A stretch of DNA of 64,000 nt. Origin: Smittia aterrima. Taxonomy: Eukaryota > Arthropoda > Insecta > Diptera > Chironomidae. How positions within the stretch are numbered: position 1 is the stretch's first letter; each line of letters starts with the position of its first letter. The stretch is from assembly GCA_033063855.1 (NCBI GenBank), contig CP093831.1, positions 26,846,001 to 26,910,000 on the forward strand, read 5' to 3'. Shown piece after piece: positions 35,516 through 44,949 of this stretch. The translations under genes and the position numbers were made by a program. Below the pieces are notes generated by a model. The model was not told where the DNA came from. It searched no databases and saw only the letters and a program-made list of their open reading frames with translations.

Positions 35516-36711
35516 CAAGGGGAAGATAACTGCAGTAAACCTGTTTTTTACTATCATAGTAAAATGTTTTACTATCACAGTAAAACTTTTATATTCCTAT
35601 TTCATCAAACATTATCCGGAATCTCCAGGAATTTTTTGTTTCTTTAGTTTATCAAAAATAGCGGCTTTGTTCCTTATGAGTTAGGCTACAAAATTGAGTA
35701 GTACGTTTTTCTTACCGCGCCCCCATATTATGGCAAATTGAAGTCAAATGTTACATTTTCCGGAAAATTCACATAACTGCAATCTTACGTAAAATATCAG
35801 GTCCACAGCTTTCTTTTGATGGCTTTTGACTTTATTGAAATATCTCCGAAGACTTCTATACTATGATTGTGCATGTTTAGATTTGCGATTAAAGCTTTCC
35901 CTCGCATCAAGTCGATTTTTAGGGTTTTTCATCCGGAGGATGGAATACCCTATTATGGTCGCTTTGTCCGTAGTCGCTAGTCGGTTATTGAGATAACTCA
36001 CGAACGAAATGAGCTAGCGATTTGATTTCTTTACTAATCGATAAAGATCGGAAATAGAAAATAGGGAATTTTTGGAATTTTCCCGAAACATGGAATCTCC
36101 ATACAAAAAGACGATTTGAAACTAGGAACTCTATCTAGTTGAGAACGGCAGCAGCTAGCTACTTCTGGTTTTCGCCATATGGTTCAGTTTATAAGTAAGA
36201 CGGGGCTGACCGAAGTTCGGCTTGATAGCTCAACTGGTTCGGGCCCACGGGGCTGGAGTCTGGTGAGCTCCATACAAATTTTTCAAACTTTATCGATTTC
36301 TTCATATTTCTTTACTTTTTTGCTGATACTTCTTCACGAGAAATGTTCAGCGTGCTTGAACGAATTTCAGAGCTGGACCAGATATTGGATCCACCTCTGA
36401 TAAGCTCAAAGTGGAACTTCGTTGTCTTAAGACTTAGAGCATTGAGATGTTCACATAAAATGATCAGCTCGACACGACTAAGCGATAAGTCCCAGAAAAT
36501 CCAAGCTCCACACATTGGATCCACCTCTGGTGAGCTCAAAATAAAACTTCGGTAGACAAACCAAGTAAAATGTCCCCTGTAACCAGTTCATCAAGAGGAT
36601 GAAAACCCCTACAGTAAGTTCGGTACGAACTGCTTCTGTTACTTGTTGCCTTTACTATGATAGTAAAACGTTTTACTATGGGAAGATTTTTACTGCAGTA
36701 TCTTCCCCTTG
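35516..36711. mobile_element. hAT-like non-autonomous transposon (MITE), 1196 bp
   Basis: Terminal inverted repeats begin CAAGGGGAAGATAACTGCAG at 35516 and, read inward on the other strand, CAAGGGGAAGATACTGCAGT from 36711. Both continue into arrays of tttactat(g/c)atagtaaaa. An 8-bp target duplication CATCGAAA flanks it (35508-35515 and 36712-36719). The paralogous locus at about 47178-47190 (aatcttatcgaaaatataat) is the empty site with one target copy. TIR start CAAGGG and an 8-bp duplication fit the hAT superfamily. There is no transposase frame inside, so it depends on a partner. The interior holds a second repeat family (36465-36640). Confidence 0.85.
36465..36640 (-). repeat. Interspersed repeat family with GTTCGTAACGAAC-type end, inverted copy
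   Basis: Read on the minus strand, this stretch starts gcagttcgtaccgaacttac, then tgtaggggttttcatcc, and later ccaatgtgtggagcttggat. The same elements, in the same order, occur on the plus strand at 45351-45575 and 55158-55300. Short end fragments occur near 35250-35280 and 35926-35950. Boundaries are approximate. It lies inside the hAT-like element, either as part of that family or as a nested insertion. Confidence 0.6.
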
Positions 36712-36942
36712 CATCGAAAATATAATTTGAAGAATATCTAAGACTAAAAAATTTTCTCTCTCTCAATAATTTGATTTTTAATTTAGAAACTTTTGAAAAT
36801 TGAATATTGCTGAAGCCACTTTTTGTGAACTTTTTGTGATCTTATAAAAACTAATTTTCTCAAAGTTTAGGGATGATTTGAAATTTATCTTTCTTCTTTG
36901 TTCCAACATACATGTAGCCGTACAAATTCGGAAAGAAATTGG

Positions 36943-39900
36943 CTACTCTGAAAGCTCTTGATTTAAGCAAGATACAATGGGTTTGTTTTGTTCACTTTTA
37001 TATTTCAATTCATCCTTCTCAAGTAACGTCAAATGTTGATCAATAAATTGTTCAAATAATTTCATTATCTCGTTGAAGTCTTTTTTGTTTAATAATTTCC
37101 CATAGAAAGTATCTCCTAGTACGTTTGCTTTCAATAAAATCCTTTTGTGATTTGAAACATCGAAGATTTCTTGAATAAAAGTCCAAAGAGATTTCACTGT
37201 TTCTTCATTGTTGCGACCATCTCTGACAGAACGAAACAAAATACTTTCTCCGTTCTCTCTTTCCCTCATCAACATAATCTTCATTTTTTCTTCTCCAAAT
37301 GTCTTCACGTACAAATCTTTGATCGCCAGGAATGTTTCAGAATCTTCATTCAAAGTGGCACAATCGAATGCATTATATCCTTCTCCTACTTCTTCCATCA
37401 AGATAAAACCTTTTTCTTCGTCGGTTAGATCTTCACTTAGAAGTTTCCAGTAGGAAATTAAAACTTCTTTCTTGTTATAAAATGCTTTAATCATTAGCGG
37501 AGTACATCCATCTTTGCTTGGTTTCTTGAGAAGAGTTTTGAAATGATTTTCGCCAAGAATTTTACGAAGCAACTTCCACAATTTCTCAAAATCTTTAGGA
37601 GTCGGCATGAATCTGCAAAGTTGAAAATAAATTGTCCATCCTCTAATTGTCCATGAACTCAAGAAATTTTGAAAATATTTAAAACCGAGAGCGACTTCTT
37701 TAGTTTTTTCCAGTTCACTTCGCAAAGCTGTGATGTTTTCTTTTAAAAGAAACTTGAATATTGAAGAATTAATAATTGAATAAAGTTCTTTATCTGACAA
37801 CTGATCGTAAGGAAAGGAGTCACTTTGATTGCTCTTGAAAATTAACGAAACAACGCTTTCTCCATTTTCATTTTTCTCAGTGAAATAGTTTCGCAACCAT
37901 CCTTTATCTCTTTCATTTTTGAATTGTTCCTGCTCCAGCTCAGTCAAATTTTGCTCAACAAATGGCTCAAATATCTCCATTAACTCGTTGAAGTCTTTTC
38001 TGTTCAATATTTTCCTATGGAAATTATCTCCATTTACATCAACCTTCATTAAAATCATTTTCTGAGTCTCATTGTCGAAGATTTCTTGAATAAAAGTCCA
38101 AAGAGATTTCACTGTTTCTTCATTGTTGCGACCATCTCTGACAGAAGTCAGTAAAATACTTTCTCCGTTCTCTCTTTCCCTCATCAACATAATCTTCATT
38201 TTTTCTTCTCCAAATGTCTTCAAGTACAAATCTTTGATCGCCAGGAATGTTTCAGAATCTTCATTCAAAGTGGCACAATCGAATGCATTATATCCATCTC
38301 CTCCTTCTTCCATCAAAATAAAACCTTTTTCTTCGTCGGTTAGATCTTCACTTAGAAGTTTCCAGTAGGAAATTAAAACTTCTTTCTTGTTATAAAATGC
38401 TTTAATCATTAGCGGAGTAAATCCATCTTTGTTTGGTTTCTTTATAAGAATTTTGAAATCATTTTCGCCAAGAATTCTTCGAAGCAACTTCCACAATTTC
38501 TCATAATCTTCAGTAGTCCTCTTGAATATGCAAAGATCATGATAAATTGATCTTCCCTCAATTGTCCACGAGTTCAAGAAATGTTGAAAATATTTCAAAC
38601 CGAGAGCGACTTCTTTAGTTTCTTCCAGTTCACTTCGCAAAGCTGTGATGTCTGCTTTTGAAAGAAACCCAAATATTGAGGAATTGGTAATTGAATAAAG
38701 TTCTTCGTCTGACAATTGATCGTAAGGCGAGGAGTCACTTCGATTGCTCTTGAGAATTAACGAAACAACGCTTTCTCCATTTTCATTTTTCTCAGTGAAA
38801 TAATTTCGCAACCACAGTTTGGCTCTTTCATTTTTGAATTGTTCCTGCTCCAGCTCAGTCAAATTTTGCTCAACAAATTGTTCAAATATCTTCATTAACT
38901 CGTTGAAGTCTTTTCTGTTCAATATTTTCCCATGCAAAGTCTCTCCATTTACATCTGCCTTCATTAAAATCGTTTTCTGATTCGAAATATCGAAGATTTC
39001 TTGAATAAACTTCCAAAGATATTTCACTGTTGCAACATTGTCTCGACTAGTTCTGACAGAACGAAACAAAATACTTTCTCCGTTCTCTCTTTCCCTCATC
39101 AACATGATCTTCATTTTTTCTTTTTCAAATGTCTTCAAGTACAAATCTTTGATCGCGATGATAGTTTCAGGATCTTTATTGCAAGTGGCACAGTCGAACG
39201 CATTATCTCCATTTTTGTTTTCTTCTATTAAAATAAAATCTTTTTCTTCGTTGGTTAGATCTTCACTTAGAAGTTTCCAAAACGAAATGAAAACTTCTCT
39301 GTTTTCATTCAATGCTTTAATCATTAGCGGAGTCGAACCATCAATATTTGGTTTCTTTATAAGAATTTTGAAATCATTTTCGCCAAGAATTCTTCGAAGC
39401 AACTTCCACAATTTCTCAAAATCTTCAATCCTCGACATGTAACTGCACAGTTCATAATAAATTGATCTTTCGTCAATTGTCCATAACTTCAAGAAATTTT
39501 GAAAATATTTAAAACCGAGAGCGACTTCTTTAGTTTTTTCCAGTTCACTTCGCAAAGCTGTGATGTCTTCTTTTGAAAGAAACTTGAATATTGAGGAATC
39601 GATGATTGAATAAAGTTCTTCGTCTGACAACTGATCGTAAGGCGATGGATCACTTCGATTGCTCTTGAAAACTAATGAAACAACGCTTTCTCCATTTTCA
39701 TTTTTCTCAGTAAAATATTTTCGCAGCCATTGTTTGTCTCTTTCATTTTTGAATTGTTCCTTCTCAAGTGCAGTCAAATATTCTTCAATAAATGGTTCAA
39801 ATATCTTCATTAACTCGTTGAAGTCATGTCTGTTCAATATTTTCTCATGCAAAGTTTTTCCATTTGGATATGCCTTCATTAAAATCGTTTTCTGATTTGA

Positions 39901-41270
39901 AACATCGAAGATTTCTTGAATAAAAGTCCAAAGAGCTTTCACTGTTGCAACATTGTCTTCATCATATCTGACAGAAGTCAGTAAAATACTTTCTTCATTC
40001 TCTTTGTCTCTCGTCAACATGATTTTCATTTTTTCTTCTAGAAATGTCTTCAAGTACAAATCTTTAATAGCGAGGAATGTTTCAGGATCTTCATTCATCG
40101 TGGCATTGTCGAATGCATTATCTCCATTTCTGTCTTCTTCCATCAAAAGCTTTTCTTTTTCTTCGCCTGTTAGATCTTCACTTAGAAGTTTCCAGAAGGA
40201 AATTAAAACTTCTTTCTTTCGATGAATTGCTTTATATATTAGCGGAGTAAATCCATCTTTGTTTGGTTTCTTGAGAAGAATTTTGAAATCATTTTCGCCA
40301 AGAATTCTTCGAAGCAACTTCCACAATTTCTCAAAATCTTCAGTAGTCAACATATTTTGGCAAAGATCATAATAAATTGATCCTCCGTCAGTTGTACATG
40401 AAGTCAAGAAATTTTGAAAATATTTAAAACTGAGAGCGACTTCTTTAGTTTTTTCCAGTTCACTTCGCAAAGCTGTGATGTCTTCTTTTGAAAGAAACTT
40501 GAATATTGAGGAATCGATGATTGAATAAAGTTCTTCATCTGACAATTGATCATAAGGCGATGGATCACTTCGATTGCTCTTGAAAATTAACGAAACAACG
40601 CTTTCTCCATTTTCATTTTTCTCAGTAAAATAATTTTGCAACCATTCTTCGTCACTTTCATTTTTGAATGGTTCCTTCTCAAGTGCAGTCAAATGTTCTT
40701 CAATAAATTGTTTAAAAGTCTCCATTCTTTCGTTGAAGTCTTTTCTGTTCAATATTTTCCCATAAAAAGTGTCTCCATTTACATTGGTTTTCATTAAAAT
40801 CGTTTTCTGAGTCGAAATATCGAAGATTTCTTGAATAAAAGTCCAAAGAGCTTTCACCGTTTCTTCATTTTTTCGATCATATTCGACAGAAACATGCAAA
40901 ATACTTTCTCCAAATTTTCTTTCCCTCATCAACATGATCTTCATTTTTTCTTCTCCGAATATCTCTAAGTACAAATCTTTGATCGCGAGAAAAGTCTGAA
41001 GATCTTCATTGCAAGTGGCATAGTCAAATGTATTAAATCCATTTATGTTTTCTTCCATCAAAATAAAACCTTTTTCTTCGTCGGTTAGATCTTCACTTAG
41101 AAGTTTCCAGTAGGAAATTAAAACTTCTTTCTTGTTATAAAATGCTTTAATCATTAGCGGAGTAAATCCATCTTTGTTTGGTTTCTTGATAAGAATTTTG
41201 AAATCATTTTCGTCAAAAACTTTTCGAAGCAATTTCCACAATTTCTTAAAATTCTTAATACTCGACATGA
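36943..41270 (-). repeat. Five in-frame 915-bp units in NACHT copy 1
   Basis: The marker encoding KLWKLLR (plus-strand aacttccacaatttctcaa) recurs at 37571, 38486, 39401, 40316 and 41231, exactly 915 bp (305 codons) apart each time. Each unit contains, in order, KKPNKDGFTPLMIKA, NGDNAFDCATxNxDPETF, AIKDLYLKTFGEEKMKIML, ENGESIL, TVKALWTFIQEIFD, EKNENGESVVSLIFKSN and SPYDQLSDEELYSI. Identity between units is very high in places, so recent duplication or conversion is likely. Confidence 0.9.
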
Positions 41271-44200
41271 ACTTGCAAATTTCGTAATAACATGTTTTTC
41301 CGTCTTTTGTCCATGAGTTCAAGACTTTTTGTAAACTTTCTAAGCCTTGCTCTGTTTCTATAATTTTTTCCATTTCATCTAAAAATCCTGATATGTCATG
41401 GTAACGTTGAAATCTCAATAATTTAAGCTTTATCCGATAATCTTCAGGAAACTGATCAATTGCAGATTGGAAAAGTTCGTTGTAGAAGTAAAAATCAAAG
41501 ACTTTAGGGTTTTTATTCATATAAGCGACCGAAACGACGGTTTCTTCTTTTTCATTTTTCTCAGAGAAAAAATTTAGAAAATCTTTTTTATCGAAAACTT
41601 CATGAGCCAACTCTGCCAACTTTGTGTTGAAGTAGAGAGATCCTCTTTCTGCTGCTGACATAAAAATATTCTTTCCAATATATTTAGACCATTTGTATGT
41701 CCAAAGTCTTTTTAGATCTCTTTTGTCGGCACATCGGCTGATGACAATAATTAAGTTTAATAAACTCTTTTCGACAAAAGATTGAAAATATTCCGGCATC
41801 TCTTCCTTCGTGAAAATTTGATAAAAGGTTGACATCAAAACTTCTTTTTCAATCTCATCAATGCTCACGATCAGCTTTTCGAAAGCTCCATCAAAAAATG
41901 ATCCCACTACTTCGTAACGATTTTGATAAAGAAAGAAAACTTCTCGAAAGATTCCATAAATTACTCTGAATCGCTTTTGGTTCATGCGAATTTTTTCCTT
42001 TCGATCTTTTAAAACTGTTAAGTCAAAAACATTTTTGAATAAGAAATCTGCGACGAGAAATTCAGCAAACGTTTGATGGATAAACTGAAACTTTCCTGAG
42101 CCATCAGATTTCACTAAACCAATTCTCGTGATTTGTTCGTCAGGCGGAGATTGAACTTCAGCGAAGCACAAATCAAAATATTCCCTGAATTTATTTTCAT
42201 TTTGTCCAAAAAGAACTTTGAAAGCTTCTTTTTGATAAAACGTCATGATGTCGATCTTAGACATTACGCAACTCGTCGCTTCCAGTCTAGCGTCAACTCC
42301 TTTCTTCATCGATTCACTGATCATAATGTTAACGAAATTCTCGTAGATCGAGAAATGGTTTGCTTGCATGCCCTGAACAAATTGATTGTCAAAGAAAACT
42401 TTTGCAACCATTTGTAAGATCAAAGGATTCTTCGCGGGATTGGAGTTCATGTTTAATTTTTCAAAAAATTCTTTCGTTTGATCAATTTTCTTCTTTAAGT
42501 CTTCTCCTGTAATTTCTTTTTTCTCAAAGTTTTTCTCAAGAATCTCAAAACAACTTTCCTCAGTTAACGGCATGAAAGTGAAAGCTTTAACGTTGAGTTC
42601 TCTACAAAGTTCATTTTCCAAATGAAGTCGCGTTGATGTGATCAGAATATTTCTTGAAAAAGTTTTGATTGATTTGATCAACATTGTGACGAACTTCTTG
42701 AAGCTTGGACTGATCTCATCGAAGCCATCCAAGAGCAAGACAACTCGATCATTGCAAAATAAATGTTTGAAGACTCTTTCCTCGAATTCGTTGAGTTTGA
42801 AGATTTTCTTTGCGAAAAAGTTTGCAATTTCTTCAGCCGATTTGAAAATAGTCTTGAACTTTTTGTCTTTCTCATAAAACTCTGAATATTCCTTCAAGTC
42901 GACAAATGCGACCCAGAAACTTTCTAGTTTCTTCTTAAACTCTATTGTCAGCATCTTGAGCTCTGTTGTCTTTCCCATTCCAGGATCATCGCTCAGCAAA
43001 ATAAGTTTTGAAGTCTTCGCGATATTTAGAAGTTGACTTGGCTCGATTTCTTCAGATTTCTTGATTCGAAATTTCCTTCGAACGTAAATGTCAATCTCTG
43101 GAAATTTTATTTCGTTGCCGATCTTGAGATAGTTGTCCAAAAGTTCTTTCAACGGGACAAAATCAAGAGCATTGCAATAAAGATCAGCAATTTCTTCCAG
43201 AACAATTTTTTCTCCTTGAAAATTTATCGTCTTCTTGATTAAATTGTTTTTCGATTGTTCTTCCAAATCAAGCCATGAATGAGAAAACTTTAAAGTAATC
43301 GCATCTTCGATTACCAATTCTTCGTGATCGTGAACGAGAATTATTCTTTCGGTGATTTCATTGCTTTTCATTTCTTCAGCGATATTCTCGATTTCATTTT
43401 CTGCTTCGTTATCACAATCGATGACGATTCTTGGGTTCATGCAAGACGAATGAGCATCGACCATTCGTTTAAACGTTTCTTTATCTTTGAGATGGTTAAG
43501 AGCAAGGAATAAAAAGTTAGAATTCGACTTGCCCGTCGTTTCTTGGAAGATCCAGTTCATAGTCATTCGAGGACAATTCGATGAAATATTGAGAATTTTG
43601 TTGGCACACAAATCGAGCTCTAAAGTTTTTGGCTTAACGAAAATCTTTAAATCAGTCAAATGTTGAGGCTCCTTTGACTTCAATTTCCAAACTGCTGACA
43701 TCAAATCAATTTCCTTTTTAAAATCTGGCAAAGTTTTCGTTTCGAAATAATGAAAAAGCTCTTTAAAAGTTTCACTTAGTGAATTAATCTTATCGTTGTC
43801 TCCTTGATACAAAGCGAGCAGATGAGGAACTCTCACACAAAGTTCATCATACATGAGGTCTTTATCAATATCTTTATCTTTAGATCCTTTGAGAGCAAGT
43901 GCAATAATTTCTTCAGTATAACGATTTTCTAGACAATGATCGAGGACCCTTTCAAATTCTTTCTCATTTTCCGAATCATCTTTGTGATAAGGTTTGTAGT
44001 TATTGTTGTAAATGCGAAATATTGCGACATGGCAAAGCTCGTGAGCTAAGACTCCTAAAACTTCCGATCGACTTGGTTTATCATCGTCATCTGAATCAAC
44101 TGTCTCAGAATTATCCTCAGAGAGTTGTTCACTACGATTTCCTTGGTTCAAAGCTTTTGCGCCGAGATAAACTCTTCCTGTATCGGCGTAAGTCTTTCCT

Positions 44201-44949
44201 TGGACATTTTCATTTCCTGTTGCGTCTGCGTGTTGAACTGAGTCATGATCAAAGTCGAAAATGATATTTAAGTTCTTGATATTGGCGACGACTTTAAAGA
44301 TTGTTTCAATCTCTGGCACTTCGTTCAATTGCTCGTAAGCTCCGGCAATTATCTCGAGATATTTTGGTCGATTGGTTGTCGCTGGACTTTCTCCAAAGTA
44401 AATGCTCGTTCGTGTGATCAAAGCAGTCAAATGTTCCTCGTTCGGGTTTTTGATATAGTTTCTTGTGTGGATCTCACGAAGCTCGCTTTTTAAAACATCA
44501 TGGAATTGTTCAATGATATTATCAATATTTTTCTTTCTTCCAGATTTGATGCTATTCGCAAACGTTAATTTTCCTTTGTCAGCGTTGACAAACGAAATGT
44601 AACGATTTCGATCAAGAAAAGTGTCGATCAAAGTTTCTAAATGAGCCTCGTCTTTATTCTGATTGAACTCCTTAAGAATATCACGAATTTCTTTTCTCAA
44701 AACGTTTTCCAATTCATTTACAATTTCATTAAACTTCTCATTTGAATTTAACCACCAACCTCTCTTTATCAAAGTTTCGTACACTTTGAGTCGTTTCGAT
44801 TTAAGTGCCACCGCCGCCGCTGATTCACCTTTTTCGTTATTGAACGGCATATTTTTTTCTTTCTTATCGTCGATAAAGTCACAAACGCCCTCGACATCTC
44901 CGTCGTGAATTTTCACGAAGAAATCACATTTTTGATCCTCTTCTGCCAT
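36943..44949 (-). CDS. Giant NLR-like protein: ANK-like / HELCH metallopeptidase / NACHT / 305-residue repeats (copy 1)
   Basis: One uninterrupted exon, 2668 residues from the ATG at 44949 (MAEEDQKCDFF). The frame is open 44 codons further only via a TTG, and that extension is stopped in copy 2. Residues 5-65: ankyrin-like (FNNEKGESAAAVALKSKRL). About 190-380: candidate zinc peptidase; GRVYLGAK strand, then H303-ELC-H307 (HExxH), with Glu-rich SENEKEFE about 25 residues on as possible third ligand. About 640-960: NACHT ATPase; Walker A DDPGMGKTT with K660, Walker B LLLDGFDEIS (D741-E745), and FIHQTFAEFLVADF around H958, the winged-helix signature of NACHT proteins. About 1230-2668: five 305-residue units of degenerate ankyrin-like helices (DGFTPLMIKA). 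No signal or membrane segment, so cytosolic. Inferred role: nucleotide-switched sensor coupled to proteolysis, as in NLRs. Confidence 0.85.
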   Translation of the reverse strand: MAEEDQKCDFFVKIHDGDVEGVCDFIDDKKEKNMPFNNEKGESAAAVALKSKRLKVYETLIKRGWWLNSNEKFNEIVNELENVLRKEIRDILKEFNQNKDEAHLETLIDTFLDRNRYISFVNADKGKLTFANSIKSGRKKNIDNIIEQFHDVLKSELREIHTRNYIKNPNEEHLTALITRTSIYFGESPATTNRPKYLEIIAGAYEQLNEVPEIETIFKVVANIKNLNIIFDFDHDSVQHADATGNENVQGKTYADTGRVYLGAKALNQGNRSEQLSEDNSETVDSDDDDKPSRSEVLGVLAHELCHVAIFRIYNNNYKPYHKDDSENEKEFERVLDHCLENRYTEEIIALALKGSKDKDIDKDLMYDELCVRVPHLLALYQGDNDKINSLSETFKELFHYFETKTLPDFKKEIDLMSAVWKLKSKEPQHLTDLKIFVKPKTLELDLCANKILNISSNCPRMTMNWIFQETTGKSNSNFLFLALNHLKDKETFKRMVDAHSSCMNPRIVIDCDNEAENEIENIAEEMKSNEITERIILVHDHEELVIEDAITLKFSHSWLDLEEQSKNNLIKKTINFQGEKIVLEEIADLYCNALDFVPLKELLDNYLKIGNEIKFPEIDIYVRRKFRIKKSEEIEPSQLLNIAKTSKLILLSDDPGMGKTTELKMLTIEFKKKLESFWVAFVDLKEYSEFYEKDKKFKTIFKSAEEIANFFAKKIFKLNEFEERVFKHLFCNDRVVLLLDGFDEISPSFKKFVTMLIKSIKTFSRNILITSTRLHLENELCRELNVKAFTFMPLTEESCFEILEKNFEKKEITGEDLKKKIDQTKEFFEKLNMNSNPAKNPLILQMVAKVFFDNQFVQGMQANHFSIYENFVNIMISESMKKGVDARLEATSCVMSKIDIMTFYQKEAFKVLFGQNENKFREYFDLCFAEVQSPPDEQITRIGLVKSDGSGKFQFIHQTFAEFLVADFLFKNVFDLTVLKDRKEKIRMNQKRFRVIYGIFREVFFLYQNRYEVVGSFFDGAFEKLIVSIDEIEKEVLMSTFYQIFTKEEMPEYFQSFVEKSLLNLIIVISRCADKRDLKRLWTYKWSKYIGKNIFMSAAERGSLYFNTKLAELAHEVFDKKDFLNFFSEKNEKEETVVSVAYMNKNPKVFDFYFYNELFQSAIDQFPEDYRIKLKLLRFQRYHDISGFLDEMEKIIETEQGLESLQKVLNSWTKDGKTCYYEICKFMSSIKNFKKLWKLLRKVFDENDFKILIKKPNKDGFTPLMIKAFYNKKEVLISYWKLLSEDLTDEEKGFILMEENINGFNTFDYATCNEDLQTFLAIKDLYLEIFGEEKMKIMLMRERKFGESILHVSVEYDRKNEETVKALWTFIQEIFDISTQKTILMKTNVNGDTFYGKILNRKDFNERMETFKQFIEEHLTALEKEPFKNESDEEWLQNYFTEKNENGESVVSLIFKSNRSDPSPYDQLSDEELYSIIDSSIFKFLSKEDITALRSELEKTKEVALSFKYFQNFLTSCTTDGGSIYYDLCQNMLTTEDFEKLWKLLRRILGENDFKILLKKPNKDGFTPLIYKAIHRKKEVLISFWKLLSEDLTGEEKEKLLMEEDRNGDNAFDNATMNEDPETFLAIKDLYLKTFLEEKMKIMLTRDKENEESILLTSVRYDEDNVATVKALWTFIQEIFDVSNQKTILMKAYPNGKTLHEKILNRHDFNELMKIFEPFIEEYLTALEKEQFKNERDKQWLRKYFTEKNENGESVVSLVFKSNRSDPSPYDQLSDEELYSIIDSSIFKFLSKEDITALRSELEKTKEVALGFKYFQNFLKLWTIDERSIYYELCSYMSRIEDFEKLWKLLRRILGENDFKILIKKPNIDGSTPLMIKALNENREVFISFWKLLSEDLTNEEKDFILIEENKNGDNAFDCATCNKDPETIIAIKDLYLKTFEKEKMKIMLMRERENGESILFRSVRTSRDNVATVKYLWKFIQEIFDISNQKTILMKADVNGETLHGKILNRKDFNELMKIFEQFVEQNLTELEQEQFKNERAKLWLRNYFTEKNENGESVVSLILKSNRSDSSPYDQLSDEELYSITNSSIFGFLSKADITALRSELEETKEVALGLKYFQHFLNSWTIEGRSIYHDLCIFKRTTEDYEKLWKLLRRILGENDFKILIKKPNKDGFTPLMIKAFYNKKEVLISYWKLLSEDLTDEEKGFILMEEGGDGYNAFDCATLNEDSETFLAIKDLYLKTFGEEKMKIMLMRERENGESILLTSVRDGRNNEETVKSLWTFIQEIFDNETQKMILMKVDVNGDNFHRKILNRKDFNELMEIFEPFVEQNLTELEQEQFKNERDKGWLRNYFTEKNENGESVVSLIFKSNQSDSFPYDQLSDKELYSIINSSIFKFLLKENITALRSELEKTKEVALGFKYFQNFLSSWTIRGWTIYFQLCRFMPTPKDFEKLWKLLRKILGENHFKTLLKKPSKDGCTPLMIKAFYNKKEVLISYWKLLSEDLTDEEKGFILMEEVGEGYNAFDCATLNEDSETFLAIKDLYVKTFGEEKMKIMLMRERENGESILFRSVRDGRNNEETVKSLWTFIQEIFDVSNHKRILLKANVLGDTFYGKLLNKKDFNEIMKLFEQFIDQHLTLLEKDELKYKSEQNKPIVSCLNQELSE

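Larger units (their letters stand above)
34986..36942. other. Non-coding region with nested repeats left of NACHT copy 1
   Basis: No gene. From about 35291 the sequence parallels 46963 onward (downstream flank of NACHT copy 2, for example accagagctc ... aaagagttttgtcccc), except that a 1196-bp transposon is inserted at 35516-36711. Sequence right of the insertion (36712-36942) again matches 47178-47473. Confidence 0.65.

Noticed and set aside
37171..40225. Series of plus-strand frames opposite NACHT copy 1 with Ser/Phe-rich products
   Set aside because: They repeat with the 915-bp period of the real minus-strand gene and have no independent features.
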